From UBA4582 sp047630175 (GTDB lineage Bacteria > Pseudomonadota > Gammaproteobacteria > Pseudomonadales > Azotimanducaceae): a DNA stretch of 32,190 nt. The notes under the pieces are model-generated. The model did no database searches. It was not told the DNA's origin and was given only the letters and a program-made list of their open reading frames with translations. Location: assembly GCA_047630175.1 (NCBI GenBank), contig JBLHVI010000040.1, forward strand, positions 1 through 32,190. The letters run 5' to 3'. Below are positions 1-8,424 of the stretch, in pieces (position 1 is the first letter of the stretch; the number at the start of each line of letters is the position of its first letter). Both the position numbers and the translations under genes were made by a program.

Positions 1-67
1 GGCGAGTCAGAGGGCGAGTCAGAGGGCGAGTCAGAGGGCGAGTCAGAGGGCGAGTCAGAGGGCGAGT
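1..67. repeat. 12-bp tandem repeat inside galT
   Basis: Five perfect head-to-tail copies of GGCGAGTCAGAG (1-60), then seven more matching bases (61-67). The array starts at the first base of the window, so the true copy number is unknown. On the coding (minus) strand each unit encodes Ser-Pro-Ser-Asp. Because the unit is a multiple of three, copy-number change would alter linker length without shifting the frame. Confidence 0.97.
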
Positions 68-329
68 TTGCCAGTAGAGCTGGAAAATCATTATCGAACA
101 CATAGGTGTTGATGTAAGCCGGGTTCTGATCCCCCGTCACGCGGTGGTTACCTGCGCAGAGAAAACAGGTTGGATCATAATTCGCAAGCGCCGCCGTAGA
201 CGACACTTCTTGCTGCCCTAACCAAGGCCGCTTGGCTCGATGCGGAGACACCAACACCCAATCACCGGTCAGTGGATTGCGCCGCCGGTGCGGGTCATGC
301 TCTGCGCTAAAGACCGGTTTTGACGCCAT
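1..329 (-). CDS. galT: Galactose-1-phosphate uridylyltransferase, N-terminal part (cut by window edge)
   Basis: Partial gene on the minus strand: ATG at 329-327, 109 complete codons, then the left window edge with no stop. GalT transfers UMP between UDP-glucose and galactose-1-phosphate in the cytoplasmic Leloir pathway. Visible family motifs are RNPLTGDWVLVSPHRAKRPW (residues 17-36), the zinc-site pair C55-x2-C58 in CFLCAGN, RVTGDQNP (63-70) and VFDNDFPAL (77-85). Upstream, GGAG lies about 9 bases before the ATG. From residue 89 the protein turns into a perfect SPSD repeat that continues to the edge; in known GalT proteins this place is a variable Pro/Ser/Asp-rich linker between two conserved blocks, so function may be kept. 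The catalytic HPH motif lies beyond the window. Transcribed divergently from the acetoacetyl-CoA synthetase gene. Confidence 0.9.
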   Translation of the reverse strand, partial: MASKPVFSAEHDPHRRRNPLTGDWVLVSPHRAKRPWLGQQEVSSTAALANYDPTCFLCAGNHRVTGDQNPAYINTYVFDNDFPALLANSPSDSPSDSPSDSPSDSPSDS

Positions 330-351
330 GGAAAAACTCCAAAAACTGTGA

Positions 352-379
352 TTTATAGTGCACCATATGAACCTTTAAA
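352..379 (-). promoter_or_regulatory. Possible galT promoter
   Basis: On the minus strand TTTAAA (379-374) and TATAAA (357-352) are separated by 16 bases and lie just upstream of the galT ribosome site. The -35 match is weak (4/6). This is inference from consensus only. Confidence 0.3.
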
Positions 380-464
380 GCAGCGTCGCTAGGCCAGTTC
401 GCCTCTGCGCCTAAAACAACAGATAATAGCTAATATGATTCATTAATAGCAGCCCGGTGATTGC

Positions 465-2414
465 ATGCAGACACAATACGCCAACAAACCGCTTTGGACA
501 CCCACGCCAGCACAAATTCAGGCCTCGCAACTGCAACATTTCAAGACCCTGATCGGCCAGCCCGACATCAACTATACAGATTTGCACCGTTGGTCAGTGG
601 ACCATGTCAAAAAATTTTGGCAAACGGTCTGGGACGCCACAGGCATTATCGGCGACAAGGGCAATGGGGTGATAAACCGTGCTGAAGAAATGCCCGGCGC
701 CCGTTTCTTTAGCGACGCAAGACTGAACTTTGCAGAAAATCTTCTGCGCTATCGAGGCCCGCAGACCGCCGTTATTAGTCGACTGGAGAACGGCCAGCGC
801 ACGACGTTAAGTCGCGATGAACTGTATCAACAGGTTGCTAGTCTCGCCCATGCGCTAGGTGCCATGGGTGTCACGCCCGGCGATCGGGTCGCTGCATTTT
901 TGCCGAATGTCAGTCAAACCTTGGTAGTGATGCTGGCCACCACCAGCCTAGGGGCTGTGTTCACATCCTGTTCTCCAGATTTTGGTATCAACGGCGTGCT
1001 CGATCGATTCAGCCAGACCGCACCTAAGGTGCTGTTTACCTGCAATGGTTATCACTATAACGGCAAGCGTATCGATAGTCGCGACACAGCGTTAGCACTA
1101 AGCGAACGTATTGAAGCGCTTGAACAGATCGTCATGGTAGCAGTGCTCGACGTTGACGACTTCCCCACCCCTGAGCATTGCCTGAACTACCAACAGCTGC
1201 TGGACGAACATGCTAGCGACAGACTAACTTTCACGCCCATGGGTTTTAATGACCCGCTGTATATCATGTATTCGTCCGGCACTACGGGGACCCCTAAGTG
1301 CATTGTTCACGGCATCGGCGGCACCTTGTTACAACACCTCAAGGAGCACCGACTGCACACTGACCTGCGACCAGGCGAGAAATTTTTCTACTTCACCACC
1401 TGTGGCTGGATGATGTGGAACTGGCTGATGAGCGGTCTAGCAAGTGGCGCAACCTTAGTGCTATTCGATGGGTCGCCGACATACCCCACAGCAGACAGTC
1501 TCTGGCAGATGGCCGAAGAAGAACAAATCGCTGTGTTTGGCACCAGCGCACGGTATTTATCGAGCATCGAAAAAATTGGGGTAAAACCTGCGCAGACCTA
1601 TCAACTTCCAAAATTACGTATGGTGTTGTCCACAGGCTCGCCGCTATCCGCGGAAAGCTTTCGATATGTGTATCGCGAAATCAAGACGGACGTGTGTTTG
1701 GCGTCGATCTCAGGCGGCACTGATATTCTGTCGTGCTTCGCACTTGGCAATCCTTGCTTACCTGTTTACGCAGGTGAACTGCAGTGTATGGGCCTAGGTA
1801 TGGACGTTGACGTATTCAACGACTATGGCCAGTCGATGCTCGATGGGAAAGGCGAGCTTGTTTGCAAGTCACCTTTCCCCAGCATGCCCACAGAATTCTG
1901 GAAGGATGAAAGCGGGGAAAAATATCGCGCAGCTTACTTTGAGCGCTTCCCGGGTATATGGTGCCAAGGTGACTATGCCGAGATGACAGCCAACCAAGGT
2001 GTGATTATTCACGGCCGATCAGACGCGGTCCTCAATCCCGGCGGGGTCCGCATTGGTACCGCTGAAATTTATCGTCAGGTCGAGAAAATCGAAGCGGTTA
2101 TCGACAGTATATGCATTGGCCAGAGGTGGCAGGGCGATGTTCGCGTAATATTATTTGTTGTACTGCGCCGGGGCGCAGTACTAGACGAATCGTTGGCTGC
2201 GGAGATTCGTGGCCTTATTCGCGCAGCAACGACTACGCGTCACGTGCCCGCAAAAATACTGCGGGTAGATGATATACCCCGCACGCTTTCTGGCAAAATC
2301 GTCGAGCTCGCCGTACGCAATGTAGTGCACCACTGGCCTGTAACCAATACCGAGGCCCTGGCAAATCCTGCGGCGCTCGAATTGTTTCGCGATCGCCCAG
2401 AACTTGAAATCTGA
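465..2414 (+). CDS. Acetoacetyl-CoA synthetase
   Basis: 649 residues, the usual length for acetoacetate-CoA ligase (EC 6.2.1.16), a cytoplasmic ANL-superfamily enzyme that activates acetoacetate with ATP and CoA, linking ketone-body or polyhydroxybutyrate breakdown to acetyl-CoA. The N-terminal cap (about 1-100) is followed by the adenylation core with the P-loop YSSGTTGTPK (269-278), then the family-typical CGWMMWNWLMSG and the stretch GGTDILSCFALGNPCLPVY. The C-terminal subdomain carries the catalytic lysine K611 in TLSGKI. The start at 465 is preceded by CCGGTGA. A shorter overlapping frame from 461 is a shadow. It ends 14 bases before the convergent kinase gene, and no clear terminator lies in between. 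AACS is preferred over acetyl-CoA synthetase because of the CGWMMWNW and LPVYAGELQ regions. Often named acsA or aacS; no symbol assigned. Confidence 0.93.
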   Translation: MQTQYANKPLWTPTPAQIQASQLQHFKTLIGQPDINYTDLHRWSVDHVKKFWQTVWDATGIIGDKGNGVINRAEEMPGARFFSDARLNFAENLLRYRGPQTAVISRLENGQRTTLSRDELYQQVASLAHALGAMGVTPGDRVAAFLPNVSQTLVVMLATTSLGAVFTSCSPDFGINGVLDRFSQTAPKVLFTCNGYHYNGKRIDSRDTALALSERIEALEQIVMVAVLDVDDFPTPEHCLNYQQLLDEHASDRLTFTPMGFNDPLYIMYSSGTTGTPKCIVHGIGGTLLQHLKEHRLHTDLRPGEKFFYFTTCGWMMWNWLMSGLASGATLVLFDGSPTYPTADSLWQMAEEEQIAVFGTSARYLSSIEKIGVKPAQTYQLPKLRMVLSTGSPLSAESFRYVYREIKTDVCLASISGGTDILSCFALGNPCLPVYAGELQCMGLGMDVDVFNDYGQSMLDGKGELVCKSPFPSMPTEFWKDESGEKYRAAYFERFPGIWCQGDYAEMTANQGVIIHGRSDAVLNPGGVRIGTAEIYRQVEKIEAVIDSICIGQRWQGDVRVILFVVLRRGAVLDESLAAEIRGLIRAATTTRHVPAKILRVDDIPRTLSGKIVELAVRNVVHHWPVTNTEALANPAALELFRDRPELEI

Positions 2415-2428
2415 TCGTCCGCTAGCCG

Positions 2429-4930
2429 TTAGCTTTCAGAAGCAATCACAGCAGCACCGCCCGGGCTAGCATTTGGTTGGCTTGTCTTTGAAAACTGAGC
2501 CTTTGCAAGCTGAGCCTTTGACATGAAGACAAGCGTGCGTTGCAGCGCAGCTTCGATATCTCCCAACCTAATGGGCTTGGCAACAAAGTCGTCCATACCC
2601 GCTTCTCGACAAATCTGACGATCCTCAGCCATCGCGTTTGCAGTCATGGCGATAATATAAGGCTGATCGTCATCATCAAGCACGCGAATAAGCCGGGTTG
2701 CTTCAAGTCCGTCAACCTCTGGCATCTGCACATCCATAAACACCACATCGTACTGACGCTGACTGAGCATCTGGATCGCCTCACGTCCGTTCTGAGCGAC
2801 ATCAGCGTTACATCCTAGCTTCAGCAGAATCTGCCGAGCGACTTTCTGGTTGACGATATTGTCTTCTGCCAGCAACACCCGTAACGCTGAAAAATCATTA
2901 GGCTCTGCATTCATACTGACTGACGCAGGCGCCTCCTCACGGGTCTCACCTTGCAGTAGCTGAGGGAGCAATTGGGCGCGCAACTCGGACTGGCGAACGG
3001 GGCTACGCAGCCAACCGTCCGCTTGAGGGAAATGCCCTCGCCGAGCTAAACTACCCATCAAGATTATGCTCGGCGCCAAAACACTGGCGATCATTTGTTC
3101 GACTACCTGACGACTGAAAGTGTTGGTGTCTATGATTACCGCGCCGCTCGTATGCTCAAGCGGGACGGATTCTGGCCCTTGGTAGACGCTGACCTGTGCG
3201 CCAAAGCTTACTAACTGACGAGACAATATAGTCGCCTGAATTTCATCACGAGTCACCAGTAAAAGACTCCTCTGCCCTGGCTCAAAACTCGGAAGTGTTA
3301 ACAGTTCACCAGCTTGCAAGGTTAAGGAAAAGCGAAACTCCGAACCCATACCTACCTGACTCTCCACCTCAATATTGCCACCCATCGCTTGTATAATTTC
3401 CTGAGAGATGGCGAGCCCTAAACCCGTACCACCGAAACGGCGAGTCGTGGATACATCAGCTTGGGTAAACGGGTCAAACAAGTTCTGCTGGGCAGCAAGG
3501 GCAATTCCCTCGCCGGTGTCTCTCACCCAAAAGCTTATCTTACTCGGCGCTCCGACCTCAATATTGCCTGCCAGCCCAAGCGTCACGCTGCCTGCTTCGG
3601 TGAATTTTACAGCGTTAGACAAAAGATTTACTAACACCTGGCGCAACCGCGTGGCGTCGCCGTAAAACTTCTCGGACACCAACACTGGCATGTCTAGGTA
3701 AACCGATAGGCCTTTAAAACCGGCCTGATGACTGACTACATCAAGCGCCTCAGAAATAATTTGTTCGAGATTAAAATAGTTTTCCTCAAGCACTACAGTC
3801 CCTGCTTCGTACTTCGAGAAGTCGAGGATCTCGTTAATAATTGTCAGCAGTGACTCACCACTGCTGCGAATAATGTCGACGTAAGACCGTTCGGTCTTTG
3901 CTAGGTCACTCTCTAGCAGCAACGACGCCATACCGATAACCCCATTCATGGGCGTGCGTATTTCATGACTCATATTGGCAAGAAAACGGCTGCGAGCCTC
4001 TACAGCCAGCTCGGCCTTGTCCTTGGCCAACAACAACTCCTGCTCGCGCTCAACAGATTCCGTGATATCGACAAACACCCCGTTAATCAACACCAGCTGA
4101 TCGCTCTTTACCGTTGCCTCACCCCTGACCTGCACCCATCGAAAACCACCTCGCGGGCGTCTGATACGGGTCTTGAACATAAAGTCTTCATGTGTTTCAC
4201 GACAACGCTTGATCGCCGCCTGCATAATCGCGTACTCCTCGTCGCTAACATACAAGTCGCGCAGCACAATAGCCTTGTCGAGACTATCGCCTAAACCTAA
4301 CAGTTCATAGGCCGCAAAGCTCCACGTCACAACGCCCGTGTTTACATCCAATTCCCAGCCGCCGATACGGGCGAATATCTGGGATTTTCGTAACCATAAA
4401 TCCTTCTGAACAAGTTGATCACGCATATCGATCAGGCCACCAATCAAAACGTAGATAATCAAACTAAATGGCAACAGCAAAGTGACGAGTGTCGCGGGGG
4501 ACATATGAGGTGAAGGAACAATAAACGCTAAGACTAACGTTGAAGGTACCCAGGTAGCCAACACCAGCAACAACCAAGATTTACTTGGCGACACTGCAGC
4601 TAGGACAACCAGGAACATGAAAATCGCAGCGACAATCCCTAAGCCGACTCCGGTCATCCACATTGACAGTAAAACATGCGCCAGCAGCGTCAGGTTCATT
4701 ATCATCGCGCCGCCGAACAGATGGCGCTCAAACCAGCTTCCAGGACGTGCGGCGATGGCGTAGCAAAGCAGAATTACAAATACAACGCCGCGCGCTATAT
4801 TTACCAGCAGCAAAGAGTCCTGATTAACGACGTGAATAATCAGCGCAAGCGCCATACCCGCGGCACCGATAACCGACGCCAGACGAAATCGAGCCAAATC
4901 ACCTAGGCTGTAAAATGCGGTCAAGTTCAA
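2429..4930 (-). CDS. Membrane hybrid sensor histidine kinase (PAS-HisKA-HATPase-pseudoREC-REC)
   Basis: 833 residues. About six hydrophobic segments lie between residues 15 and 170, with no large periplasmic loop. A PAS/PAC domain follows (about 185-292), then HisKA with the phospho-acceptor H322 in MSHEIRTP, and HATPase_c with N-box NLLSNAVKF, G1 DTGEGIA and G2 GGTGLGLAI. Residues about 553-657 look like a receiver fold that has lost its acidic pocket (SLLLVTRDEIQ, RSP instead of a KP motif). The final receiver (from about 695) is intact, with LLAEDN, D733 in FMDVQMP, and KP. No HPt domain is present, so phosphotransfer must go to an HPt protein elsewhere. The start is TTG at 4930; the frame upstream is open to about 4970 but has no ATG or GTG and the ribosome site is weak, so the start is uncertain. 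The signal is unknown. Confidence 0.9.
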   Translation of the reverse strand: MNLTAFYSLGDLARFRLASVIGAAGMALALIIHVVNQDSLLLVNIARGVVFVILLCYAIAARPGSWFERHLFGGAMIMNLTLLAHVLLSMWMTGVGLGIVAAIFMFLVVLAAVSPSKSWLLLVLATWVPSTLVLAFIVPSPHMSPATLVTLLLPFSLIIYVLIGGLIDMRDQLVQKDLWLRKSQIFARIGGWELDVNTGVVTWSFAAYELLGLGDSLDKAIVLRDLYVSDEEYAIMQAAIKRCRETHEDFMFKTRIRRPRGGFRWVQVRGEATVKSDQLVLINGVFVDITESVEREQELLLAKDKAELAVEARSRFLANMSHEIRTPMNGVIGMASLLLESDLAKTERSYVDIIRSSGESLLTIINEILDFSKYEAGTVVLEENYFNLEQIISEALDVVSHQAGFKGLSVYLDMPVLVSEKFYGDATRLRQVLVNLLSNAVKFTEAGSVTLGLAGNIEVGAPSKISFWVRDTGEGIALAAQQNLFDPFTQADVSTTRRFGGTGLGLAISQEIIQAMGGNIEVESQVGMGSEFRFSLTLQAGELLTLPSFEPGQRSLLLVTRDEIQATILSRQLVSFGAQVSVYQGPESVPLEHTSGAVIIDTNTFSRQVVEQMIASVLAPSIILMGSLARRGHFPQADGWLRSPVRQSELRAQLLPQLLQGETREEAPASVSMNAEPNDFSALRVLLAEDNIVNQKVARQILLKLGCNADVAQNGREAIQMLSQRQYDVVFMDVQMPEVDGLEATRLIRVLDDDDQPYIIAMTANAMAEDRQICREAGMDDFVAKPIRLGDIEAALQRTLVFMSKAQLAKAQFSKTSQPNASPGGAAVIASES

Positions 4931-5007
4931 AATACTACACCGATCGACGGCGCCTCTCGGCGCAACAGGTCACCCAGACACTACTGAGCGTCCGTTCACA
5001 CTATAGT

Positions 5008-6114
5008 CTAGTACAAAACGACAGAACGGATACTCTCCCCCGAATGCATCAAATCAAATGCCCGATTGATATCCTTCAGGGGCATCGTATGGGTAATCAG
5101 GTCATCTATATTAATTTGATTTTCCATATACCAATCAACAATGCGCGGTACGTCAGTCCTGCCACGCGCGCCGCCAAAGGCAGTACCGCGCCATGAACGA
5201 CCCGTGACGAGCTGAAACGGCCGAGTCGAGATTTCCTTACCGGCTCCAGCAACGCCAATAATACAGCTTTCACCCCAGCCTTTGTGGGTACACTCTAGGG
5301 CTTGCCGCATGGTGTTAACATTACCAATACACTCGAAGCTGTAGTCAACACCGCCATTCGTCATCTCAATCAGGGCAGCAACAACATCCTTGTGATCTTT
5401 AGGGTTAACGAAATCTGTCATCCCAAATTGTTTCGCCAGAGGCACCTTATCTGGATTGATATCAACACCGATAATACGACTGGCACCAACGAGTTTAGCG
5501 CCCTGAATTACATTCAAGCCGATGCCGCCCAGGCCAAATACCGCCACGGTAGTACCCGCTTCTACTTTCATGGTGAAAGCCACGGCACCAATGCCTGTGG
5601 TGACGCCACAGCCGATATAGCAGACCTTGTCGAAAGGCGCGTCCTGACGAATTTTTGCAAGCGCGATCTCGGGTAACACAGAATAATTAGAAAAAGTTGA
5701 GCAGCCCATGTAGTGCAGGATCGGCTTACCGTCCAGCGAGAAACGGCTGGTGCCATCAGGCATGACGCCGCGACCTTGGGTCTCACGGATCGCCTGACAT
5801 AAATTGGTTTTAGGATGCAGACAGAAATCGCACTCACGGCACTCCGGGGTATACAACGGAATCACGTGGTCGCCTGGGCGTAGACTTTTGACGCCCGCAC
5901 CTACCTCCACCACAACGCCGGCACCCTCGTGGCCCAGTATCGCTGGGAATGCGCCTTCTGGGTCATCACCCGATAGCGTAAAAGCATCGGTATGGCAGAC
6001 ACCTGAGGCTTTCATTTCAACTAGCACCTCGCCAGCCCGTGGCCCGTCTAGGTCAACGTCAACAACTTCTAGGGGTTTACCTGCTGCAAAGGCAACTGCC
6101 GCTTGGGTCTTCAT
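5008..6114 (-). CDS. frmA: S-(hydroxymethyl)glutathione dehydrogenase / class III alcohol dehydrogenase
   Basis: 368 residues, a full-length zinc-dependent medium-chain dehydrogenase. It oxidises the formaldehyde-glutathione adduct with NAD+ in the cytoplasm, giving S-formylglutathione; class III enzymes can also reduce S-nitrosoglutathione. Catalytic zinc ligands are C40, H62 (GHEG) and C169; structural zinc ligands are C92, C95, C98 and C106. The Rossmann loop GLGGIG is at 194-199, with the NAD-selecting Asp in GVDINPDK. R115 (TQGRGVMPDG) matches the class III arginine that binds the glutathione carboxylate, which separates it from ethanol-type enzymes. No S-formylglutathione hydrolase or FrmR-type regulator is adjacent. 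It is divergent from the isocitrate dehydrogenase gene across about 105 bases, and 77 bases separate its stop from the kinase start. Confidence 0.94.
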   Translation of the reverse strand: MKTQAAVAFAAGKPLEVVDVDLDGPRAGEVLVEMKASGVCHTDAFTLSGDDPEGAFPAILGHEGAGVVVEVGAGVKSLRPGDHVIPLYTPECRECDFCLHPKTNLCQAIRETQGRGVMPDGTSRFSLDGKPILHYMGCSTFSNYSVLPEIALAKIRQDAPFDKVCYIGCGVTTGIGAVAFTMKVEAGTTVAVFGLGGIGLNVIQGAKLVGASRIIGVDINPDKVPLAKQFGMTDFVNPKDHKDVVAALIEMTNGGVDYSFECIGNVNTMRQALECTHKGWGESCIIGVAGAGKEISTRPFQLVTGRSWRGTAFGGARGRTDVPRIVDWYMENQINIDDLITHTMPLKDINRAFDLMHSGESIRSVVLY

Positions 6115-6219
6115 CCAGCGTCTCTCTTGTTTATGGGTTCAAGCCGCAAACGCTAACATAGCGGGCACCGCGTCTCTACAAATGTTATCATGCGCGAAAT
6201 TTTTTGATAAGTGACAATC

Positions 6220-7239
6220 ATGACAGACAAGCAAATTACAATAATTCCCGGCGATGGTATTGGGCCGGAAATAATGGCAGCTGCCCTTAAGGTCCTAGAG
6301 AAACTTGACGTCGGCCTAGTGTTCGATGAAGCACTGGCGGGTGGCACCGCGATGCAGCAGGGACTCGACCTGATCCCGGAAGAAACGTTAGAAAAAATCG
6401 AACACAGCGACGCAACGCTCAAAGGACCTATTACCACACCCATCGGCAAGGGTTTCACTTCAGTCAATGTCTCCCTGCGCCAGCACTTCAACCTTTTTGC
6501 CAACGTCCGGCCGGCCTTGTCGATACCCGGCGCCACCACACGCTACTCAGACATCGATATTCTTATTGTGCGCGAGAATATGGAAGGTCTGTATTCAGGT
6601 ATCGGCCATGTCCGTAGTGAAGATGGCGAGCGCGCTGAGTTACGCAGCGTTGTCACACGCACAGGCTGCCTAAGAATTCTGCGCCATGCCTTTCAGCTCA
6701 CCCAGCGCCTCAAGCGGCGCAAGGTCACCGTAGTGCACAAGGCCAACATCATGAAGTCAACCTCGGGCTTGTTTTTGGACGTGGCAAGGGAAGTTGCACA
6801 AGAATTCCCCGATATTGAGTGCGAAGAAATGATCGTCGATAACTGCGCCATGCAGCTGGTCATGAATCCTCACCGGTTTGATGTGATTGTTACCACTAAC
6901 CTGTTTGGCGACATTCTTTCAGACTTGTGTGCCGGTCTCGTTGGGGGCCTAGGTTTAGCACCAGGTGCAAATATTGGGGAGAACATGGGTATCTTCGAAG
7001 CGGTCCACGGCAGTGCACCGGATATAGCGGGTAAAAATATCGCCAATCCCACCGCTCTCTTGTTAGGCGCGGCAATGATGCTAGATTACCTGCAACTTAA
7101 CGACGCAGCAGAACGCTTGCGCAAAGTCATTCGCCTGGTGATTGGCGAAGGCAAGCATTTGACGCCCGACCTAGGTGGCCAGGGAACTACCGATGAATAT
7201 ACTGACGCGCTTTTGGCGACGCTAGACACCGTTGCGTAG
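6220..7239 (+). CDS. NAD-type isocitrate dehydrogenase (isocitrate/isopropylmalate dehydrogenase family)
   Basis: 339 residues when started at ATG 6220, which has AAGTGA just upstream; an in-frame GTG at 6211 would add three residues. The protein opens with ITIIPGDGIGPE, has the substrate-serine region TSVNVSLRQHF, the RENMEGLYSG segment and K/D-rich KANIMK. The family signature NLFGDILSDLCAGLVGGLGL carries the metal-binding aspartates, and GSAPDIAGKNIANPTA follows. Its length and the VNVSLRQ and FANVRP motifs fit the short NAD-dependent isocitrate dehydrogenases (EC 1.1.1.41) of the TCA cycle rather than the 415-residue NADP enzyme. Isopropylmalate or homoisocitrate dehydrogenase is a less likely reading, since no leu or lysine-pathway gene is adjacent. 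It is followed by a strong hairpin at 7282-7317. Confidence 0.87.
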   Translation: MTDKQITIIPGDGIGPEIMAAALKVLEKLDVGLVFDEALAGGTAMQQGLDLIPEETLEKIEHSDATLKGPITTPIGKGFTSVNVSLRQHFNLFANVRPALSIPGATTRYSDIDILIVRENMEGLYSGIGHVRSEDGERAELRSVVTRTGCLRILRHAFQLTQRLKRRKVTVVHKANIMKSTSGLFLDVAREVAQEFPDIECEEMIVDNCAMQLVMNPHRFDVIVTTNLFGDILSDLCAGLVGGLGLAPGANIGENMGIFEAVHGSAPDIAGKNIANPTALLLGAAMMLDYLQLNDAAERLRKVIRLVIGEGKHLTPDLGGQGTTDEYTDALLATLDTVA

Positions 7240-7281
7240 GTAGCATCTTAGCTGGAGCATCAACGCAAAATCAGCACAACA

Positions 7282-7317
7282 GACTTATCCAGCGGTTATT
7301 CTTCCGCTGCATAAGTC
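7282..7317. terminator. Hairpin between convergent genes, possible bidirectional terminator
   Basis: Arms 7282-7295 and 7304-7317 form a 14-bp stem with one central mismatch and an 8-base loop (TTATTCTT). It lies between the ends of the isocitrate dehydrogenase and luciferase-like genes. There is no clear T tract on either side, so it could instead be a 3'-end stabiliser. Confidence 0.55.
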
Positions 7318-7332
7318 CCTGCTAGAACGTGC

Positions 7333-8253
7333 TTAGGCCCATTGCATCAATACCGACCGAGTTTGACTGCGCTCCTCTGCGTTGGTCGTAAACTCTGAGG
7401 CCGCAAAATCAGTGACGCCCGCCTCAGCCATAGCCCCCATTGCGTCGGCCACCTTGGCTGCGCTACCAATCAGCGCAAGCTCACCTGGACCTGCAACGCC
7501 CTCTCGTTCAAACATAGCCTTATAAGACGGCAGCTCTGTGTACATCGCGAGATTCTTCTGCACTAGCCCCCGCACCCGGTCCTCATCGTCGGTAACACAC
7601 ACAGGCAAGGTCGCTATAATTCGTGGTGTTGGACGACCTACCGCATTAGCGGCCGCCTCAATGCGCGGTTTGATATGCTCAGCAATTGTCCGCGGCCCAA
7701 CCCAAGCCAAGGTAGTGCCGTCAGCGAGCTCCCCAGCAACCTTCAGTGCCTGAGGACCCAGTGCTGCGACAACAACAGGGCATGGGGCCCCAGGTGTCAA
7801 AAAAGTCTGCGCCTCGCAGGACAACAGCTCACCTTGGAAAGCAACGCGACCTTTATTGACCAGCGGCATTAAAATAGACAGGTATTCGCGCAGATGCCGA
7901 ATGGGCCGGTCGAAGGCTATTCCTAGTTCGGCCATCATGCTCGCATGAGATAAACCAATGCCCAGTGTAAATCGCTCACCAATCGCCGTAATCGCCGTTT
8001 GAGCTTGACCCGCTAACACCATGGGATGGCGCGGAAAAGTTGGTACGATGGCGGTACCGAGCTCAATATCGGGCACTTGCATGCCCACAAGCGCCAGTAC
8101 CATCATGGCATCTAACCCGCCAGTCGGATGTTCCGCCAGCCAGTAGCTGGCGAAGCCATCATCATGAGCCTGCTGCGCGTGCGCGGTGATTGCCTCGATA
8201 GACGCCTTCTGCACTAGCCCGGTGCCGTTGATCCCGATTTTCATCTTTGTCAT
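7333..8253 (-). CDS. LLM-class (luciferase-like, possibly F420-dependent) oxidoreductase
   Basis: 306 residues, typical for the single-chain bacterial luciferase-like TIM-barrel flavin/F420 family. Features are the N-terminal KIGINGTGL, the helix with GFASYWLAEHP, the strand LGTAIVPTFPRHP, GERFTLGIGLSHASMM, and the C-terminal barrel strand with AEAGVTDFAASEF. The resemblance is to the group annotated as F420-dependent oxidoreductases in actinobacteria; use of F420 or FMN cannot be decided from sequence, and the substrate is unknown. The start ATG at 8253 is followed by a second in-frame ATG three codons later; AGAGAA lies upstream. It stands alone between convergent icd and divergent metY. 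Confidence 0.82.
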   Translation of the reverse strand: MTKMKIGINGTGLVQKASIEAITAHAQQAHDDGFASYWLAEHPTGGLDAMMVLALVGMQVPDIELGTAIVPTFPRHPMVLAGQAQTAITAIGERFTLGIGLSHASMMAELGIAFDRPIRHLREYLSILMPLVNKGRVAFQGELLSCEAQTFLTPGAPCPVVVAALGPQALKVAGELADGTTLAWVGPRTIAEHIKPRIEAAANAVGRPTPRIIATLPVCVTDDEDRVRGLVQKNLAMYTELPSYKAMFEREGVAGPGELALIGSAAKVADAMGAMAEAGVTDFAASEFTTNAEERSQTRSVLMQWA

Positions 8254-8378
8254 TGAGAATTCTCTTTTTTGTTTTTACGACGTAATTATTATGCAAAGCC
8301 CTGCACAGCCTACCCTGAATAGGCGGGCAGTGCTTGTTCACCGGTCAACAACAAATCACACTACTAAAGCGGTTCTCC

Positions 8379-8406
8379 ATGACATACCATCGGTTTTTTT
8401 TACTAT
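8379..8406 (+). promoter_or_regulatory. Possible promoter of the O-acetylhomoserine sulfhydrylase gene
   Basis: ATGACA (8379-8384, 5/6 match to the -35 consensus), a 16-base T-rich spacer, and TACTAT (8401-8406). A start near 8413 would leave only about 12 bases of leader, just enough to keep the GGAG ribosome site at 8416-8419. Consensus inference only. Confidence 0.35.
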
Positions 8407-8424
8407 GCACTAGCCGGAGCCCCT

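Noticed and set aside
1..67. Start of a CRISPR array
   Set aside because: The units are 12 bp, contiguous, without spacers, and lie in frame inside galT.
461..685. 74-residue frame overlapping the start of acetoacetyl-CoA synthetase
   Set aside because: It is a shadow of the strongly supported synthetase frame and shows no domain.
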